Below, piece after piece: positions 1 through 9,125 of a stretch of DNA of 64,000 bases. The DNA is from SLDF01 sp964537925 (GTDB lineage Bacteria; Bacteroidota; Bacteroidia; Chitinophagales; Saprospiraceae), in NCBI GenBank assembly GCA_964537925.1, contig CAZICV010000002.1, positions 62,001-126,000 on the forward strand, given 5' to 3'. Below the pieces are notes generated by a model. It was not told the DNA's origin. It did no database searches and worked only from the letters and a program-made list of their open reading frames with translations. The translations under genes and the position numbers were made by a program. Positions within the stretch are counted from its first letter, which is position 1, and every line of letters begins with the position of its first letter.

Positions 1-16
1 GAACAAATCTCCTGGC

Positions 17-1135
17 ATGAGTGAGGCAATCGTCAGTTCACTGCAGCGGCAGTCCGTAGAGTGGCTCGGTAGGCTGGTAGCTATACCTTCGTTCAGCGGG
101 GAAGAAGCGCAAACGGCGGCCTTACTGGCCGGTATCCTGCAGGATCATGGATGTGTCCCCCGGCAGAAGGGCAACAATGTATGGGCGCTCAACCGGTACT
201 TTGATCCTGCCAAACCCTCGATACTCCTCAATTCGCATCACGACACCGTACGGCCGGTACCTGGCTATACGCGGGATCCTTTTGTGCCGGTCATATCGGA
301 CGGACGGTTGTACGGTCTCGGCAGCAACGATGCAGGAGGGGCGCTCATGTCCTTACTGGCAGCTTTTTGCTACTACGCAGACAAAGCCGACCTGGCCTGC
401 AACCTCGTGTTCGCAGGCAGTGCAGAGGAGGAAAACTCCGGCCGGGGCGGCATCGAGTCGCTGATCCCGGAATTGCCGCCGATAGCCGGAGCCATTGTCG
501 GTGAGCCCACGGGCATGCACCTCGCCGTAGCGGAGCGGGGGCTGCTGGTGATCGATTGCCTGGCGCACGGTGTCAGCGGTCACGCCGCCCGCGGAGAGGG
601 CGTCAATGCTATCTCTGCCGCGATGCAGGATATTGCCTGGTTTTCATCATACGCATTCGACAGGGTATCCGGTCTGCTAGGCCCGGTCCGTATGAGCGTG
701 ACTATGATACAGGCCGGTTCGCAACACAATGTCATACCGGCCGAATGCCGTTTTACCGCCGATATCCGCGTCAACGAATTGTATACATTCGAAGAACTGC
801 TGGAGATCATTCGTGCCCACACATCCTGTGACCTGGAGCCGCGTAGTTTCCGATTGCGGTCCACACGCATCGCCGACGAGCACCCGCTTGTGCGTTCCGG
901 CCTTGCGCTGGGGCGGACCAGCTACGGGTCTCCGACCAGCTCCGACAAGGCGCTGATGCCGTTCTCGGCGCTCAAGATGGGCCCCGGCGATTCGGCCCGG
1001 AGCCATACGGCCGATGAGTATATCTGTGTCAGCGAAATAGAAGAAGCCGTATCGCTGTACATATCCTTGCTGGCCCCGCTGCTTTACCCGCACCGGCCCG
1101 GCGGGATCTCGTTCAATTCAATTACAGCATCATGA
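17..1135 (+). CDS. argE: M20-family zinc deacylase, ArgE-like
   Basis: The 372-residue protein has the M20 metal-site series: HHD near residues 74-76, the bridging Asp in SNDAGG (D105), the Glu pair in AEEEN (137-139), VGEPTG (E163) and a C-terminal SHTADEY histidine. M20 enzymes of this length are two-domain, di-zinc cytosolic deacylases. The stop overlaps the argH start (ATGA at 1132-1135), so translational coupling is likely. From context it probably releases the acyl group from N-acetyl- or N-succinyl-ornithine/citrulline in arginine synthesis. Bacteroidota use acylated variants, and the exact substrate cannot be read from sequence. A dipeptidase role is the main alternative. Confidence 0.82.
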   Translation: MSEAIVSSLQRQSVEWLGRLVAIPSFSGEEAQTAALLAGILQDHGCVPRQKGNNVWALNRYFDPAKPSILLNSHHDTVRPVPGYTRDPFVPVISDGRLYGLGSNDAGGALMSLLAAFCYYADKADLACNLVFAGSAEEENSGRGGIESLIPELPPIAGAIVGEPTGMHLAVAERGLLVIDCLAHGVSGHAARGEGVNAISAAMQDIAWFSSYAFDRVSGLLGPVRMSVTMIQAGSQHNVIPAECRFTADIRVNELYTFEELLEIIRAHTSCDLEPRSFRLRSTRIADEHPLVRSGLALGRTSYGSPTSSDKALMPFSALKMGPGDSARSHTADEYICVSEIEEAVSLYISLLAPLLYPHRPGGISFNSITAS

Positions 1136-2442
1136 AACTCTGGGAAAAAGACCATACCAGCCTCTCGGAGGCTATCGAACGCTTCACCGTAGGACGTGAC
1201 CGCGAATTCGATCGGTTTCTCATCAAAGCGGATATACAGGGCAATCTCGCACATACGGCCATGCTGGCGAAGGTAGGCCTGCTGTCGGAAGAGGAGCTGG
1301 GTATGATCCGCGAGGAACTGCACAGGATGCTCGGTGAACTCGAACAGGGAAGCTTTTCGATCGATCCCTCGGCAGAAGACGTACACTCTCATATCGAAGC
1401 AGAGCTGACACGACGGATCGGCGAACCCGGCAAAAAAATACATGCAGGCCGCAGCCGCAATGACCAGGTCGCTACGGATATCAAGTTGTTTGTCCGGGAG
1501 CAGCTTGAAGCCCTGAAGGATTCGGTGACCGGGTTGTTTGACCAGCTGCTGGCCCTGAGTGAGCAGCACAAGGCCGTGCTGATGCCCGGGTATACACACC
1601 TGCAGGTAGCCATGCCTTCTTCCTTCGGACTCTGGTTCGGCGCCTATGCAGAGAGCCTGGCGGACGATATGGAACTGGTGCTGGCCGCCTGGAAGATCAT
1701 CAACAAAAATCCACTCGGCAGCGGCGCCGGCTACGGCTCTTCGTTCCCGCTGGACCGCGGGATGACGACAGAACTGCTTGGCTTTCGCTCACTCAACTAT
1801 AATTCCGTATATGCACAGATGACGCGCGGCAAGAGCGAGCGGGTCACGGCTGTGGCGCTCGGTTCGGTGGCCGCCACGCTGGCGCGCTTTGCTATGGACT
1901 GTTGTCTCTACCTGAGCCAGAACTTTGACTTTATCCGGTTCCCGGCAGAGTTTACGACGGGCAGCAGCCTCATGCCGCATAAGAAGAATCCCGATGTTTT
2001 TGAACTGATCCGGGCGCGTTGCAACCGCATTCAGTCGCTGCCCAATGAGCTTGCCCTCCTGCTCGCCAACCTGCCGTCCGGTTATCACCGCGATGTCCAG
2101 TTGACCAAGGAGATCCTGTTTCCCGCTTTCGGGCAGTTGCAGGACTGCATTGAGATATGTGTGCTGATGCTGTCACGCATCGAAGTGAGGGAAGATCTGC
2201 TCGGGGATGATCGCTACAAGGCTATATTCAGCGTAGAGGCGCTGAATGAACTGGTTCGTTCCGGGATGCCGTTCAGGGAGGCATATCGCGTCATCGGCAA
2301 CCGGGTAGCGGCCGGCGGGTTTCATTACTCGGCAGCGGATATGCCGGAGCATACCCATGCGGGCAGTATGGGCAGGCTCTGCCTGGAAGAGATCCGCGCC
2401 GGTATGGCAGAGGTTTGCGCGGGATTCGGCCCGGTCGGTTAG
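1132..2442 (+). CDS. argH: Argininosuccinate lyase
   Basis: This 436-residue protein of the fumarase/aspartase superfamily cleaves argininosuccinate to arginine and fumarate in the cytosol. The near N-terminal HAGRSRNDQVATD block and the superfamily signature TGSSLMPHKKNPD, which holds the catalytic mobile-loop serine, are both intact. The length is slightly below the usual ~455-460, with a short C-terminus. It is the second gene of a two-gene unit, translationally coupled to the ArgE-like gene by a 4-bp overlap. The pair would be the last steps of arginine synthesis. The rest of the arg operon is not visible on the left and may lie outside the window. Confidence 0.95.
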   Translation: MKLWEKDHTSLSEAIERFTVGRDREFDRFLIKADIQGNLAHTAMLAKVGLLSEEELGMIREELHRMLGELEQGSFSIDPSAEDVHSHIEAELTRRIGEPGKKIHAGRSRNDQVATDIKLFVREQLEALKDSVTGLFDQLLALSEQHKAVLMPGYTHLQVAMPSSFGLWFGAYAESLADDMELVLAAWKIINKNPLGSGAGYGSSFPLDRGMTTELLGFRSLNYNSVYAQMTRGKSERVTAVALGSVAATLARFAMDCCLYLSQNFDFIRFPAEFTTGSSLMPHKKNPDVFELIRARCNRIQSLPNELALLLANLPSGYHRDVQLTKEILFPAFGQLQDCIEICVLMLSRIEVREDLLGDDRYKAIFSVEALNELVRSGMPFREAYRVIGNRVAAGGFHYSAADMPEHTHAGSMGRLCLEEIRAGMAEVCAGFGPVG

Positions 2443-2465
2443 TATGTATCCGTGGGGATACGGGC

Positions 2466-3467
2466 TTATCGGCTCATACTGCGCTGAGCAGCACTTTTCT
2501 GGTATTCACTTGGGGACAATCCCGTCGTTTTTCTGAACAGGCGGGAGAAATAGTTGAGGTTATTGTAGCCGCTTTTGTAGCAGGCTTCTGTGATGGAGAC
2601 GGTAGGCTGGGAGAGCAGTTGCATGGAAAACCTGATGCGCTCGGTATTGATATAGTCGCCGGGTGTCTGTCCCAGCTCCATCTTGAACTTGCGGAAAAAA
2701 CTCGCCCTGCTCATGCAGGCCTTTTCACAGAGCTTGTCTATATCTATCTTCTCGGTGAATGAAGATTTGATATAGGAAACGACATGCGCAAAGCGGTTTT
2801 CGCCGGACAGTTGCAGGTGGTTCTGCTCGATCACTTCCCTCGCCTGTGTCTGCATCAGGCGGATGAGCAGTTCACGCATCGCCAGCTCCGCCAGCAGGTC
2901 TTTTTCCCGGCTTTTTTCCTGTATGCTGATGCGGATGATACGGTTCACTATCTCCGTGAGATCCTGGTTATTGCTCAGGTGAAAAAAGTCATACCGGATA
3001 TGCCAGAGATCCGACGAGTCCGACCGGGGGAATCGCTCGTTGAGCAAGTCAAGGGTATGCGAGATATGATCGCCGCTGATCGCCAGCGCGATGCATTGGG
3101 TCGGATCTTCGCTGCGGGCGTCGGGGAAGTCGATCACCATGCCTTCATTGGGCGGCACGATCAATGATTCACCTGGGAAATAGTCGAATCCAGGTTTTTC
3201 AAAGAGATGCATGACTTTCTTGCCGCGCAGCATGCTCGTGAAGACCATATCAGGGAAGAGCAGCTTGACCTGTTCCGCGCGCCGGTGTGTCTCAAACACA
3301 TTCAACTCGCAGGAGTTGAGCGTATAAGAGTGCCTGTTCTCTACGAGCGTAGTCAGTGTACGTTCCGTCTTCAGCGGTATGAGATCAGGCCTGTTGAGCA
3401 TCATTGTCATGGCATCCTGCGGAAGTGTATTGAATAGTAACGTGCAGAATACGCGGTAGTTGCGCAT
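2466..3467 (-). CDS. AraC-family transcriptional regulator of the aldehyde dehydrogenase operon
   Basis: This 333-residue protein has an AraC-type N-terminal sensing region (about 20-210) and a C-terminal double helix-turn-helix (about 235-330). The second helix-turn-helix carries the family block NLNYFSRLFRKTTGLSPSEY. It is transcribed away from the aldehyde dehydrogenase gene at 3645. AraC regulator / aldehyde dehydrogenase / DUF779 is a recurrent gene arrangement. By inference it activates the dehydrogenase operon in response to an aldehyde or alcohol. Direct repeats in the shared intergenic region (3560-3594) are the candidate binding sites. The start at 3467 keeps a complete N-terminal domain; an internal ATG at residue 20 is possible. 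Confidence 0.88.
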   Translation of the reverse strand: MRNYRVFCTLLFNTLPQDAMTMMLNRPDLIPLKTERTLTTLVENRHSYTLNSCELNVFETHRRAEQVKLLFPDMVFTSMLRGKKVMHLFEKPGFDYFPGESLIVPPNEGMVIDFPDARSEDPTQCIALAISGDHISHTLDLLNERFPRSDSSDLWHIRYDFFHLSNNQDLTEIVNRIIRISIQEKSREKDLLAELAMRELLIRLMQTQAREVIEQNHLQLSGENRFAHVVSYIKSSFTEKIDIDKLCEKACMSRASFFRKFKMELGQTPGDYINTERIRFSMQLLSQPTVSITEACYKSGYNNLNYFSRLFRKTTGLSPSEYQKSAAQRSMSR

Positions 3468-3559
3468 TGGCGCCGGTTTGTCACTGGTGCACAGCTCCTG
3501 CCTTACCTATCAAAGATACTGATCGGGAGAGTAGTTGCACCCACTGTACGTAGATTGAG

Positions 3560-3594
3560 ACTGTAGTACAAATCATTGATACTGTAGTGTAAAT
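3560..3594 (+). promoter_or_regulatory. AraC-type direct-repeat operator upstream of aldehyde dehydrogenase
   Basis: Two 14-bp direct repeats, ACTGTAGTACAAAT (3560-3573) and ACTGTAGTGTAAAT (3581-3594), sit 21 bp apart, which is two helical turns. A weaker third relative, starting ACTGTACGTAGAT, begins at 3543. AraC proteins typically bind such same-face direct repeats. A 12-bp palindrome, AACAAATTTGTT (3604-3615), follows before the start at 3645. Binding is inferred from spacing and position. Confidence 0.6.
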
Positions 3595-3644
3595 ATTCTG
3601 CAGAACAAATTTGTTGTTTTACACAAACACTAAAGAACAAAATT

Positions 3645-5174
3645 ATGGAAAGTGCAGAAATGACAGAAACAGTGGCGGCGGTAGAGCGGCCATCGTTCAA
3701 GAGCAAGTATGAGCATTTTATCGGCGGCAAATGGATTGCACCGGCCGGAGGTGCTTATTTCGACAATATCTCGCCCATCGACGGCAAGCCTTTCACACAG
3801 GCGGCCCGGGGTACCAAAGAAGACATCGAGAAAGCGCTGGATGCCGCGCACAAGGCCTTCGCAACCTGGTCCAAAACATCGGCGGCTTACCGGGCGAAAG
3901 TTCTGCTCGATATCGCAGATGCGATGGAGAAAAACCTCGAGTACCTGGCCAGGGTGGAGACGGTGGACAATGGCAAGGCCCTTCGCGAGACCAGGGCCGC
4001 CGATATCCCGCTCTGTATCGATCACTTCCGGTACTTCGCAGGAGCCATTCGCGCCGATGAGAGCACTATGTCCGAGCACGACGAATTCACGGTAAGTATC
4101 AATCTGCAGGAGCCGCTCGGCGTGGTAGGGCAGATCATACCCTGGAATTTCCCGCTGCTCATGGCGAGCTGGAAAGTAGCGCCAGCACTGGCGGCCGGTT
4201 GTTGTGTCGTACTCAAACCCGCAGAACAAACGCCGACATCGATCATGGTGCTGATGGAGCTGATCCAGGATATCCTGCCTCCCGGTGTACTCAACGTAGT
4301 GACCGGTTTCGGCCCCGAAGCAGGCAAGCCGCTGGCTACTTCCCCGAGGATAGCGAAAGTAGCTTTCACCGGGGAGACCACGACAGGCCGCCTGATCATG
4401 CAGTATGCCAGTGAAAACCTGATCCCCGTGACGATGGAGCTGGGTGGCAAGTCGCCCAATATCTTCATGCCGAGTATCGCCTGGGAGGACGATGATTTCT
4501 TCGATAAGTGTGTGGAAGGCGCCGTTATGTTCGCACTCAACCAGGGCGAAGTATGTACCTGTCCCTCGCGCATACTGGTACACGAGTCTATCTATGACCG
4601 GTTCATGGAGCGGGTAGTCGAGCGCACGCGCCAGATCAAGCTCGGCCATCCGCTGGCAGAGGACACGATGATGGGTGCGCAGGCCTCCAACGACCAGTTC
4701 CAGAAGATCCTGTCCTATATGGATATCGGGCGGCAGGAAGGCGTGGAAGTACTCTGCGGCGGCGGTCCTGCCAGGCTCAACAGCGGACTTGAAAACGGCT
4801 ATTACATCGAGCCGACCATCTTCCGGGGCAACAACAAGATGCGTGTATTCCAGGAAGAGATCTTCGGCCCGGTCACAGCTGTGACTACCTTCCGTACCAC
4901 CGAAGAAGCGCTGAGTATCGCCAACGATACGCTCTACGGGCTGGGCGCCGGTCTGTGGACACGCGACGCGCACGAGATGTACCAGGTACCCCGCGGTATC
5001 GAAGCAGGTCGTATCTGGGTCAACTGCTATCATGCCTACCCGGCTCATGCACCTTTCGGAGGATACAAGAAGTCGGGCTTCGGGCGTGAGACACACAAGA
5101 TGATGCTCAACCACTATCGCAATACCAAGAACATGCTCATTTCCTACAGCAAGCAGAAACTAGGCTTCTTCTGA
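3645..5174 (+). CDS. NAD(P)-dependent aldehyde dehydrogenase (acetaldehyde dehydrogenase ExaC/AldA-like)
   Basis: This full-length 509-residue class I/II-type aldehyde dehydrogenase oxidises an aldehyde to the acid in the cytosol. The PWNFP motif (catalytic Asn168), FTGETTTG of the cofactor-binding fold, ELGGKSPN (general-base Glu265) and the nucleophile Cys304 in QGEVCTCPSR are all present. It is transcribed divergently from an AraC regulator and followed by a DUF779 gene. That set is found with acetaldehyde/alcohol-oxidising dehydrogenases, so short-chain aldehydes are the likely substrates. A GC-rich hairpin with a T-run lies between this gene and DUF779. It may attenuate the downstream gene. 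Confidence 0.93.
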   Translation: MESAEMTETVAAVERPSFKSKYEHFIGGKWIAPAGGAYFDNISPIDGKPFTQAARGTKEDIEKALDAAHKAFATWSKTSAAYRAKVLLDIADAMEKNLEYLARVETVDNGKALRETRAADIPLCIDHFRYFAGAIRADESTMSEHDEFTVSINLQEPLGVVGQIIPWNFPLLMASWKVAPALAAGCCVVLKPAEQTPTSIMVLMELIQDILPPGVLNVVTGFGPEAGKPLATSPRIAKVAFTGETTTGRLIMQYASENLIPVTMELGGKSPNIFMPSIAWEDDDFFDKCVEGAVMFALNQGEVCTCPSRILVHESIYDRFMERVVERTRQIKLGHPLAEDTMMGAQASNDQFQKILSYMDIGRQEGVEVLCGGGPARLNSGLENGYYIEPTIFRGNNKMRVFQEEIFGPVTAVTTFRTTEEALSIANDTLYGLGAGLWTRDAHEMYQVPRGIEAGRIWVNCYHAYPAHAPFGGYKKSGFGRETHKMMLNHYRNTKNMLISYSKQKLGFF

Positions 5175-5215
5175 TGCTATGGAACTGAGTATATAAATGC
5201 CGTGGCAGAGACGGC

Positions 5216-5250
5216 CCGGGTCTGTCCTCCTGCAGGGCAGGCCCGGTTTT
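5216..5250 (+). terminator. Intrinsic terminator/attenuator between aldehyde dehydrogenase and DUF779 genes
   Basis: A 12-bp stem (5216-5227 with 5235-5246, two G-T wobbles) has a 7-nt loop and is followed by TTTT. It sits 40 nt after the aldehyde dehydrogenase stop. Because DUF779 starts only 33 nt later on the same strand, the hairpin may act as a partial terminator. Confidence 0.65.
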
Positions 5251-5282
5251 CATTCACGACCAGGACCTGAAAAGTAAGTATC

Positions 5283-5669
5283 ATGGCGACAGAGAGAATC
5301 AGGATCACCGACGAGGCGGCCGAACTCATAGACCACCTGCGGGAGGAACACGGTCCGCTGATGTTTCACCAGAGCGGAGGCTGCTGCGACGGCTCACAGC
5401 CTATGTGTTTTCCCAGGGGGGAGTTTCGCGTCGGGGCCAGCGATGTGTGGCTGGGCGAGATACACGGGTGCCCGTTCTTCATGAGCAGGGACCAGTTCAA
5501 CTACTGGCAGCATACCCAGCTCACACTGGATGTGACCGAAGGCAGAGGCGCCAGCTTTTCGCTCGAGATACCGCTGGGCTTCCGCTTCCTGATCCGCTCG
5601 CGGCTTTATATGGACGAAGAGATGCAGTCGCTGACGCCGGTGATAGCTGGCGACGAAGTGGATTGGTGA
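5283..5669 (+). CDS. DUF779 domain protein
   Basis: This 128-residue protein belongs to the DUF779 family, recognised by the early EEHGPLMFHQSGGCCDGSQPMC block with a Cys-Cys pair and by FFMSRDQFNYWQHTQL. DUF779 genes almost always accompany aldehyde dehydrogenases of the ExaC/AcoD type, as here. The biochemical role is not established. The conserved cysteines suggest a redox or metal function. It is separated from the upstream dehydrogenase by a terminator-like hairpin and ends 13 nt from a convergent pirin gene. Confidence 0.9.
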   Translation: MATERIRITDEAAELIDHLREEHGPLMFHQSGGCCDGSQPMCFPRGEFRVGASDVWLGEIHGCPFFMSRDQFNYWQHTQLTLDVTEGRGASFSLEIPLGFRFLIRSRLYMDEEMQSLTPVIAGDEVDW

Positions 5670-5682
5670 CCGGTACTTGGTA

Positions 5683-6573
5683 TCAGCGCGGCCTGAGCGT
5701 CGTCTTCGGCAAAGGCACGAACTCCGTCTCACCCGGTACCGGAGGAAACTCCTGTCGCTCCCAGCGCTCTTTGGCCGCAGCGATCAGTTCCGGGTCGGCA
5801 GCGACGAAGTTCCAGTCGATATGCCTGCCTTCCGGGAACGGCTCCCCGCCGAATATAAAAATGGTCGTGTCCGGGTCCATTTCGAAACTGCAGAGCTTGC
5901 TGTTGCGTGCGACCAGTATTTGCCGGGCGCCGAAGACATGTCCCTCGCTGCGGACCTGCCCGGAAAGGATGTAGAGTGCGCTCTCGCCGAACAGCTCTTC
6001 TCCCGGCGATACGCTGAGCGGTTTGCCTGAGGATTTGATTTCCAGGAAATAGAGCGGGCTGTAGACCGGTACGGGCGACTTTCGGCCGAAAGCTTCTCCG
6101 GCGATCAGTTTGAACAAAGCACCATCTTCTTCCCATGTCGGGATATCCTGTTCACCCACGTGTACGAAGGACGGGTCCATCTGTTCCAGTTCACGGGGTA
6201 GCGCGACCCATATCTGCAGGCCGTGCAGGCTTTTCTCCGTATGGCGCAGCCTGGCCGGTGTGCGTTCCGAGTGTACGATGCCTTTTCCCGCCGTCATCCA
6301 GTTGACCTGTCCCGGCCTGATCTCGATCTCCGTGCCCAGGCTGTCCTTGTGCAGTATGCTGCCCTCGAAGAGATAAGTCAGTGTAGACAGGCCGATATGC
6401 GGATGTGGCGGTACATCGAAGTTTTTGTGCTCGTCCAGCGTGGCCGGGCCCATATGGTCGATAAAAGCGAAGGGGCCCACCATCCGCTTCTGGCTGAACG
6501 GTATCAGCCGTCCGACCAGGAAATCGCCGATGTGGCGGGCCCGTTCTTCAAAGATCAATTCTATATTGGACAT
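5683..6573 (-). CDS. Pirin family protein (bicupin)
   Basis: This 296-residue pirin has the N-terminal pirin cupin motif in FIDHMGPATLDEHKNFDVPPHPHIGLSTLTYLFEG, with metal-binding His residues, and a C-terminal pirin_C cupin. It lies 21 nt downstream of a second pirin on the same strand, forming an operon probably governed by the Crp/Fnr regulator just upstream. Bacterial pirins are iron-binding cupins; some have quercetinase activity. The substrate here is unknown. It is not close enough to the neighbouring pirin to be a recent tandem duplicate. Confidence 0.92.
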   Translation of the reverse strand: MSNIELIFEERARHIGDFLVGRLIPFSQKRMVGPFAFIDHMGPATLDEHKNFDVPPHPHIGLSTLTYLFEGSILHKDSLGTEIEIRPGQVNWMTAGKGIVHSERTPARLRHTEKSLHGLQIWVALPRELEQMDPSFVHVGEQDIPTWEEDGALFKLIAGEAFGRKSPVPVYSPLYFLEIKSSGKPLSVSPGEELFGESALYILSGQVRSEGHVFGARQILVARNSKLCSFEMDPDTTIFIFGGEPFPEGRHIDWNFVAADPELIAAAKERWERQEFPPVPGETEFVPLPKTTLRPR

Positions 6574-6594
6574 AAGTCGTTCTGCTTGGGTTGA

Positions 6595-7470
6595 TCATTC
6601 AAGATAACCGAATTTGCCCATATTCACATCCTGGAACGCCTGTACGATCTCGGCATGGGTGTTCATCACGAAAGGCCCATGCGCCGCGATCGGCTCGTTG
6701 ATCGGCTCTCCGCTCAGGATCAGTACCAGGGCGTCTTCCGGCGCTTCGACACTGAAATCCTCTCCTTCGTTGTCAAACAGCAGGAAATGGTCCGTAGGCA
6801 CGGTCTCCGTACCGTTGACGCGGACACTGCCCTCGATCACCAACAGGCCGGTGGTATAGTGCGCAGGGAATGAAAATTCCGCTTCGGCGCCTTTGTTCAG
6901 GCGGGCATTGAAGAGATGTACCGGCGTGAAGGTCTTTGCCGCGCCTTGTATGCCCTTGTATGAGCCGGACACGATTTCCACCGTACCCTGGCCGCCCGGC
7001 AGCAGGTACTTTGGTATCTGCCCGTGATCAAACCCCTGGTAGCGCGGCTCGGACATCTTGTCTTTGGCCGGGAGGTTGACCCAGAGCTGCACCATCTGGA
7101 AGGGGCCGCCCTTTTCGCTGAAGGCGCGGTCATGATACTCCTTGTGGAGTACGCCGGACGCTGCCGTCATCCACTGAACACCCCCTGCATGGATCACACC
7201 GCTGTTGCCCGCACTGTCGTGGTGCGCTACACTGCCCTGGTAGGCGAGGGTCACCGTTTCGAACCCCCGGTGCGGATGCACACCTACGCCTTTGGGCGTG
7301 TTGCTGGGTGGAAAATCGTACCTGGAATTATAGTCCAGCATGATGAAGGGGCTCATACGCTCCATATCCATCCGGTAGCCGGAAGGGATGAAATTGTGGA
7401 CACGGAAGCCGTCGCCCACGAAGTGTGGCTCCCTGGGGGCGGCGACCAATTCTATGCTTTTCGTTTTCAT
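6595..7470 (-). CDS. Pirin family protein (second copy)
   Basis: This 291-residue pirin starts at the ATG at 7470 (MKTKSIELVAAPR). The frame stays open to 7641, but that extension overlaps the upstream gene and lacks domain similarity. The N-terminal cupin motif includes HPHRGFETVTLAYQG, and a C-terminal pirin domain follows. It is the promoter-proximal member of a two-pirin operon (6595..7470, 5683..6573), with a Crp/Fnr-family gene ending 62 nt upstream. It is likely an iron-dependent cupin; the substrate is unknown. Confidence 0.92.
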   Translation of the reverse strand: MKTKSIELVAAPREPHFVGDGFRVHNFIPSGYRMDMERMSPFIMLDYNSRYDFPPSNTPKGVGVHPHRGFETVTLAYQGSVAHHDSAGNSGVIHAGGVQWMTAASGVLHKEYHDRAFSEKGGPFQMVQLWVNLPAKDKMSEPRYQGFDHGQIPKYLLPGGQGTVEIVSGSYKGIQGAAKTFTPVHLFNARLNKGAEAEFSFPAHYTTGLLVIEGSVRVNGTETVPTDHFLLFDNEGEDFSVEAPEDALVLILSGEPINEPIAAHGPFVMNTHAEIVQAFQDVNMGKFGYLE

Positions 7471-7532
7471 GATCACTGATTTTGGTGATTTACAATGCAA
7501 AGTTGCAGCATTTCGCTGCGCTCTGCATTGAC

Positions 7533-8144
7533 CTATGTTAAGAAGGACCGGTCCTGTGGCCTGAAATTTTTCCGGGCCAGTTCCTTGCGGACCCGGCTGA
7601 GGCTTTCGGGTGTGATGCCGAGGTAGGAGGCGATCATCCACTGGGGTGCACGCAGCATCAGGTCCGGGTAAAGGGCTACGAATTCCAGGTAACGTTTTTC
7701 CGCGCTGGCGCTCAGCAGCAGGTTGATCCGGTGCTGCAGGTGATAGATATGGCGCTGGAGGTTCTGCTCATTGTACCGGCGGAAGGAGGGACTGATCCCG
7801 GTAGCGCGTTCCATGAAGGGCATATCGAGCATCGCCACTTCCGTGGGTTCGACCGCCTGTATGAAATACTCCGTCGGCGCATGGAAATAGATACTGCTAC
7901 GGTCGCTTAGCCACCAGTTTTCCGAAGCAAACTGCATAATATGCTCTTTGCCGGAGTCGTCCAGCGTATAAGCGCGCAGCAGGCCGGAAGCGACAAAGAA
8001 AACATGGTGACAAATCTCCCCGCTCTGCAGGAGAAAAGCGTCTTTTTCATAACTGCGGTACACGACATCCCCGGCCAGCAGACTCCACTCATCGTCTGTC
8101 ACGCCTGCCTTTTCCTGCAGATATATCCTGAATGTTTCCTTCAC
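7533..8144 (-). CDS. Crp/Fnr family transcriptional regulator
   Basis: This 203-residue protein has a cNMP-binding-type jelly roll (about 20-125) and a C-terminal winged helix. The recognition segment is MIASYLGITPESLSRVRKEL, typical of the Bacteroidota Crp/Fnr subgroup. The ligand-binding residues of true cAMP-CRP are not evident, so the effector is unknown. It lies upstream of, and co-oriented with, two pirin genes, making it their probable regulator. A paralogue with the same architecture is encoded at 39737..40327. Confidence 0.9.
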   Translation of the reverse strand: MKETFRIYLQEKAGVTDDEWSLLAGDVVYRSYEKDAFLLQSGEICHHVFFVASGLLRAYTLDDSGKEHIMQFASENWWLSDRSSIYFHAPTEYFIQAVEPTEVAMLDMPFMERATGISPSFRRYNEQNLQRHIYHLQHRINLLLSASAEKRYLEFVALYPDLMLRAPQWMIASYLGITPESLSRVRKELARKNFRPQDRSFLT

Positions 8145-8236
8145 GTCGCGGTTTTTTTGATCGTTGAAGTATAAGGATCCGCCTGTGCAGGCCGGGTAAA
8201 AATATCAAAAAGAGCGCTGGCGGTATACAGGGGTAT

Positions 8237-9001
8237 TCAGCTCCATATCTCATTGGCCTCGGTGAGTATCACCGGCTCCGTATCGGTCACTACGATGGTA
8301 TGTTCATGCTGTGCGACCATGCTTCCGTCACGGGCAAAAAGCGTCCAGCCGTCCCTGGCAGTGTGTGCATATTTCGCTCCCGTGGATATAAAGGTTTCGA
8401 TCGCCACTACGCTGTCCTTGCGGAATCGCTGGCGATTGTGCCGGTCGTAGAAGCATACGATCCCTTCCGGGGACTCGTGCAGGCTCCTGCCTACCCCGTG
8501 CCCGGCGAGGTTGCGGATCACGGTATAACCGGCCTCCCTGGCCCCGTTCTCTATCAGGCGGCCGATCTCTGTCAGCCGCACCCCGTCGCTGATCTGGCTG
8601 ATCGCTTCGCGCAGGAGTTGTCGTGAAGTGTCCACGAGCCGCCGGCGGTCGTAGAGGTCCTGCCCGAGTACAAAGGAGCCGCCGTTGTCCGCCCAGTACC
8701 CGTTGCGCTCTGCAGACACGTCGATATTGACCAGGTCGCCTTCCTGCAGGATCTTTTTGCCGGAAGGGATACCATGCGCTATTTCCGTATTCACACTGAT
8801 GCAGGTATGGCCGGGAAAACCGTATGTCAGGGTGGGGGCGGAGCGGGCGCCCATCTCTGCCAGCAGCCTGCCACCGTATTCGTCCAGTTCGAGTGTACTC
8901 ATGCCCGGTCGGGCAAAAGCGCGCATTTCGCGCAGGGTGATGCTGACAGCCTCGCTGACGGCTTTCATTCCTTCCAGGTCGGCTTGTGATTTGATCGACA
9001 T
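8237..9001 (-). CDS. map: Type I methionine aminopeptidase
   Basis: This 254-residue single-domain enzyme removes the N-terminal Met from nascent proteins. The pita-bread-fold ligands are all present: Asp94 (NIDVSA), Asp105 (WADNGG), His168 (GHGVGR), Glu202 (AIETF) and Glu233 (QHEHT), plus substrate His76 (AHGIPSG). No N-terminal zinc finger is present. It stands alone, away from the ribosomal-protein/secY context where the housekeeping map gene often sits. It may therefore be a second, accessory copy; that is an inference. Confidence 0.94.
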   Translation of the reverse strand: MSIKSQADLEGMKAVSEAVSITLREMRAFARPGMSTLELDEYGGRLLAEMGARSAPTLTYGFPGHTCISVNTEIAHGIPSGKKILQEGDLVNIDVSAERNGYWADNGGSFVLGQDLYDRRRLVDTSRQLLREAISQISDGVRLTEIGRLIENGAREAGYTVIRNLAGHGVGRSLHESPEGIVCFYDRHNRQRFRKDSVVAIETFISTGAKYAHTARDGWTLFARDGSMVAQHEHTIVVTDTEPVILTEANEIWS

Positions 9002-9112
9002 CTGCTTTTTGTTAGATCATAAGAAAATCAGGATCTAACATCGTTCCGTCAAGCTAAGTTCATGCTGTGCGCGGCCCTGTCGGGACGGTTCTGTGGTTTC
9101 ACTTTTTTTTCG

Positions 9113-9120
9113 TATCTTGA
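9113..9120 (+). promoter_or_regulatory. Candidate Bacteroidota -7 box upstream of the AsmA-like gene
   Basis: TATCTTGA matches the TAnnTTTG consensus except for the last two positions. It lies 5 nt before the start codon at 9126, implying a near-leaderless transcript. It is supported only by motif and position. Confidence 0.4.
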
Positions 9121-9125
9121 CTTAG

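Noticed and set aside
3630..5114. A 494-codon open frame antisense to the aldehyde dehydrogenase
   Set aside because: It is the reverse-strand shadow of a strongly biased GC-rich gene. It has no recognisable domain, while the plus-strand protein has all catalytic residues.
5683..7470. The two pirin genes as a recent tandem duplication
   Set aside because: The proteins share the fold but differ throughout, including around the metal motif, so they are old paralogues.
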